NCBI GenBank assembly: GCA_026000155.1 | Contig: BNYG01000029.1 | Location: 1-26,511, forward strand | DNA length: 26,511 nucleotides | DNA from: Bacteroidia bacterium | GTDB lineage: Bacteria > Bacteroidota > Bacteroidia > Bacteroidales > Azobacteroidaceae | Direction of reading: 5' to 3' | Part shown: piece by piece, positions 24,240-26,511 of the stretch | Layout of the letters: the number at the start of each line of letters is the position of its first letter | Position numbering within the stretch: position 1 is the first letter of the stretch | Program-made: the position numbers and the translations under genes | The notes under the pieces: generated by a model | What the model was told of the DNA's origin: nothing | What the model saw: the letters and a program-made list of their open reading frames with translations, nothing else | Database searches by the model: none

Positions 24240-25921
24240 ATGAAAAAAAAAATATTACTCGTATTATTGGCTTTGTCGTTTTGCCTCTTGGGCAAGGCGC
24301 AAACCGTAGTGAATAATCTGGAGGCAGGATCGTTAAAAACGTCATTACCGGCTCCGTTGACAGGTGTTACAGACCTGACGGTGACCGGGACGATCGATGC
24401 CCGCGATTTTAGAACCATCCGTGAGGATTTGCCTAACCTGGTGAAACTGAACCTCAGCGGGACTGCCATTGTTACGTACACCGGATCCGAAGGAACGGCC
24501 CTCCATCCGATTAAGTGAACGGTTGCCTCCGGTTGACCAAGCTTATCGTCAACAATCCGGTGCCGGTTACCATTACGTCTTCCACTTTTTACGATGCGGA
24601 TCCTGTTACATACGAAAACCGCATCCTGACCAATGCAACTCTTTTTGTGCCCAAAGGAACGCTGGCCGATTACCAAGCAACCGCTAACTGGAAAAATTTC
24701 GCCCATATTCAGGAAATGAGTTTCTTTTACGATTTGGGTTACGGAACCAGCGAATATCCGGGCGGTATTTCACCCAACGGGAAATACCTCGTCGGAAGTC
24801 CCGGTTTTCTGTGGGAAAATAAAGGAAACGGCGACAACATGACTGTACACATCGACGGTACCGATGATCTACGATCGATCAATGACGACGGTGTGATGAC
24901 AGGTAATTTCTACGATCCCAAATTCAAGGTCGGCGAAGCATCCATCCGTAATGGAGGCGTTTACAAAGAGGGCGTAAGGTTTTGTCTGGTCGGATAAACT
25001 GGGCTACATCGAATTGAAAGAATTTATCGAACGCTACGCCTCCAACATCACTTTACCGGACGGTTCCAAGTTTGATGAACCGGAAAGCCAGTTCATTATG
25101 GATGTACCGATGGCCATCTCCGGCGACGGTCTGGTATTTGCCGGTTGGAGAGGCGCCGTCACCATGCGCAAAGTGTGGGTGGTTGCTTTGCCGGCTCCAT
25201 TGGATTTGGTAAGCCGTCCGCAGGATTTGGCTGTCCAGGTAAACCCCGTCACCCGGAATGAAGTAACACTTTCGTGGACGGAACCGACCGATAAAGGCAG
25301 TCATTTATTGGACTACTATTATATTTACCGCAACGGCGAAAAAATCGAAAGTCCTTTTGGATTGACCTTCGGACAACGGTTTATCGACAACACGACGAAA
25401 AAAGAACCTTGCTACACGGTGAAGGCTTATTATACGCTGGGCGGATTTGCCGAGGCTTCGGAAGAAGGATGCATGGCTCTTTCCGACGATAATACATTAG
25501 CGAGCCTGACCGTAAGCGAAGGAAAATTGTATCCAGCATTCAATCCGAACGTTACGGAGTATGCTGTTGAGGTATTTCCTCCAGTAGAAACGATTGTGGT
25601 GACCGGCGCGGCCAATGATGTTGCTGCTGCGGTAGAAGGCAATGGAACTCATTCTTTAGTAACAGGAAATAATGCAATTCATATCATTGTAACCGCTGAG
25701 AATGGCAGTACACAAACCTATACAGTGAATGTTGAACGTGGCGACGTAGGCATAGACAATGTGAATACACCGGCAATCAGCATTTATCCGAATCCTACTA
25801 CAGGCAGGGTCTATATCCGGAGTTCTGCCAATAAGGCGCCGGAAATCATCGTATCCAATCTGCTGGGCGAACAATTGCTGCGTACCACCGGCAATAGCGT
25901 TGACCTTTCGGGATATGCCAA
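24240..25921 (+). pseudogene. Decayed BspA-type leucine-rich surface protein with type IX sorting domain
   Basis: The gene starts with a signal peptide (cleavage near GKAQ) and a BspA N-terminal segment (LTVTGTIDARDFRTIRE, NLVKLNLSGTAIVTYTGSEG). That frame stops at 24518. The frame from 24515 begins directly in the last leucine-rich repeat (CLRLTKLIVNNPVPV), so the repeat array in between has been lost. A second frame change, one extra base at the T-run 24980-24983, restores the first frame (FVWSDKLGYIELKEF). There follow an Fn3-like domain (~25210-25480), a cadherin-like beta-sandwich (LTVSEGKLYPAFNPNVTEYA) and a type IX secretion C-terminal domain (ISIYPNPTTGRVYI, LLGEQLLR). The sorting domain is cut near 25921, where transposase sequence starts; its last ~20 residues are missing. 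Not functional as it stands. Confidence 0.8.
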
Positions 25922-26494
25922 GTGCAAATGGTTTTCAATACCCCAATGTCCTCGCACCAAAGTATTGAAATAATGGGCGTTCAAACCTGTTTCATCGCTG
26001 ATGTAATAACGAGTCTCGGTTGTTTTCTTCTCATTCGTCTCCCGACAAGCTTCTATCCTGACTAAGGTTTGGATGCCTGACCATTGTTCCAAATGTTCTT
26101 TCAATAACAGCAGATAATGACCTTTCTTATCTGTAATTTGTTGCGCTATTGACCGCTGGCAACCAATGGCGTCTATACTGACTACGGCATCTTCGATATC
26201 TATCTCATCAAGTAAAGAAGGTATGGCGGTTATTTCGTTGCTTTTGTCTTCCACTTTTTTCTGTAATACACGATTGAAGGTGTCATGAGAGGAGGGGATG
26301 CCGTTGGGCAACTCAATGTACTCCCGTAAAAAACTTTCGTGGGTGTGGCTGAACAGGACCATGTCTTCATAGTCTTCGCCATTACTCAAATACGTCGCTA
26401 ACCCGATAAACAGTATGTCTGATAACTTGTGAAGACATTTTTTCTCTATCCGGTAGTCTTCTATTCCGCTTAAATAATCATAGATAGATGCCAT
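25922..26494 (-). pseudogene. ISAs1-family (H-repeat) transposase, internally deleted and 3'-truncated
   Basis: The N-terminus (MASIYDYLSGIEDYRI, LHKLSDILFIGLATYLSNGE, LPNGIPSSHDTFNRVL) is the associated domain of ISAs1 transposases. Immediately after it the frame jumps to KVEDKSNEITAIPSLLDEID, so the segment with the first catalytic Asp (IDGK) is missing. VVSIDAIGCQ holds the second Asp. After YLLLLKEHLEQ the frame jumps again to IQTLVRIEA. The glutamate motif RGHWGIENHLH ends at residue 191, and the remaining ~36 codons are antisense to the BspA-like gene. Full-length relatives have about 370 residues. All joins are in frame, which is unusual for neutral decay. It cannot catalyse transposition without the first Asp. 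Confidence 0.85.
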
Positions 26495-26511
26495 TCGACA
26501 AAAGTAATCGT
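25922..26511. mobile_element. Partial ISAs1-family insertion sequence at window end
   Basis: The element's transposase remnant fills the end of the window; its left side is fused to the BspA-like gene without a visible terminal inverted repeat, and its right terminus lies outside. A minus-strand TACTTTTG (26499-26506) may be its -7 box, giving an almost leaderless transcript. Confidence 0.7.

Overview
The window reads as chromosome of an anaerobic, gut- or sludge-type member of the order Bacteroidales. The basis is a SusC/SusD pair with its own outer-membrane lipoprotein, FISUMP-type secreted proteins, a type IX secretion C-terminal sorting domain, a DUF2723 membrane protein, an AAA-ATPase/DUF1703 protein, and many promoters with the Bacteroidetes -7 box TAnnTTTG. 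I cannot name a genus.

Layout. 1-1812: a solo ABC exporter half-transporter. 1910-10739: a regulator plus nutrient-uptake unit. A membrane-spanning one-component regulator (LamG-like and kelch-like outside, one TM helix, SARP-like winged helix inside) lies upstream of susC, susD and a frameshifted DUF3823 lipoprotein gene, closed by a strong terminator. A perfect 16-bp palindrome precedes susC and is the natural candidate target of the regulator. 10844-12421 (minus): an AAA-ATPase/PD-(D/E)XK protein whose C-terminus carries a palindromic repeat read as coding sequence. 12515-16447: a DUF2723 (GT117-like) membrane protein and a CE4 polysaccharide deacetylase in one operon, possibly surface glycan or glycoprotein work.

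16448-20662 is an accessory stretch with large noncoding gaps. It holds a ~118-nt compound hairpin, a FISUMP protein, a second copy of the palindromic repeat, two ~93-bp direct repeats that each contain a terminator and flank a cassette of two small ORFs, and an HTH regulator. 20663-21799 is a second secreted protein with a FISUMP/DUF1566-like end. 21897-24092 (minus) is a two-gene operon for an alpha-L-fucosidase-like GH29 enzyme and a secreted alpha/beta hydrolase.

24240-25921 is a decayed BspA-type leucine-rich surface protein (internal deletion, two frame changes, truncated type IX sorting domain). Its 3' end runs directly into an internally deleted ISAs1-family transposase at the window edge. 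Three broken genes, two of them next to repeats or the sequence end, leave open whether some of this decay is an assembly artefact.

The most interesting items are the palindromic element that has become part of a protein, the kelch/SARP transmembrane regulator with its candidate operator, and the repeat-flanked small-ORF cassette with the nearby long hairpin.
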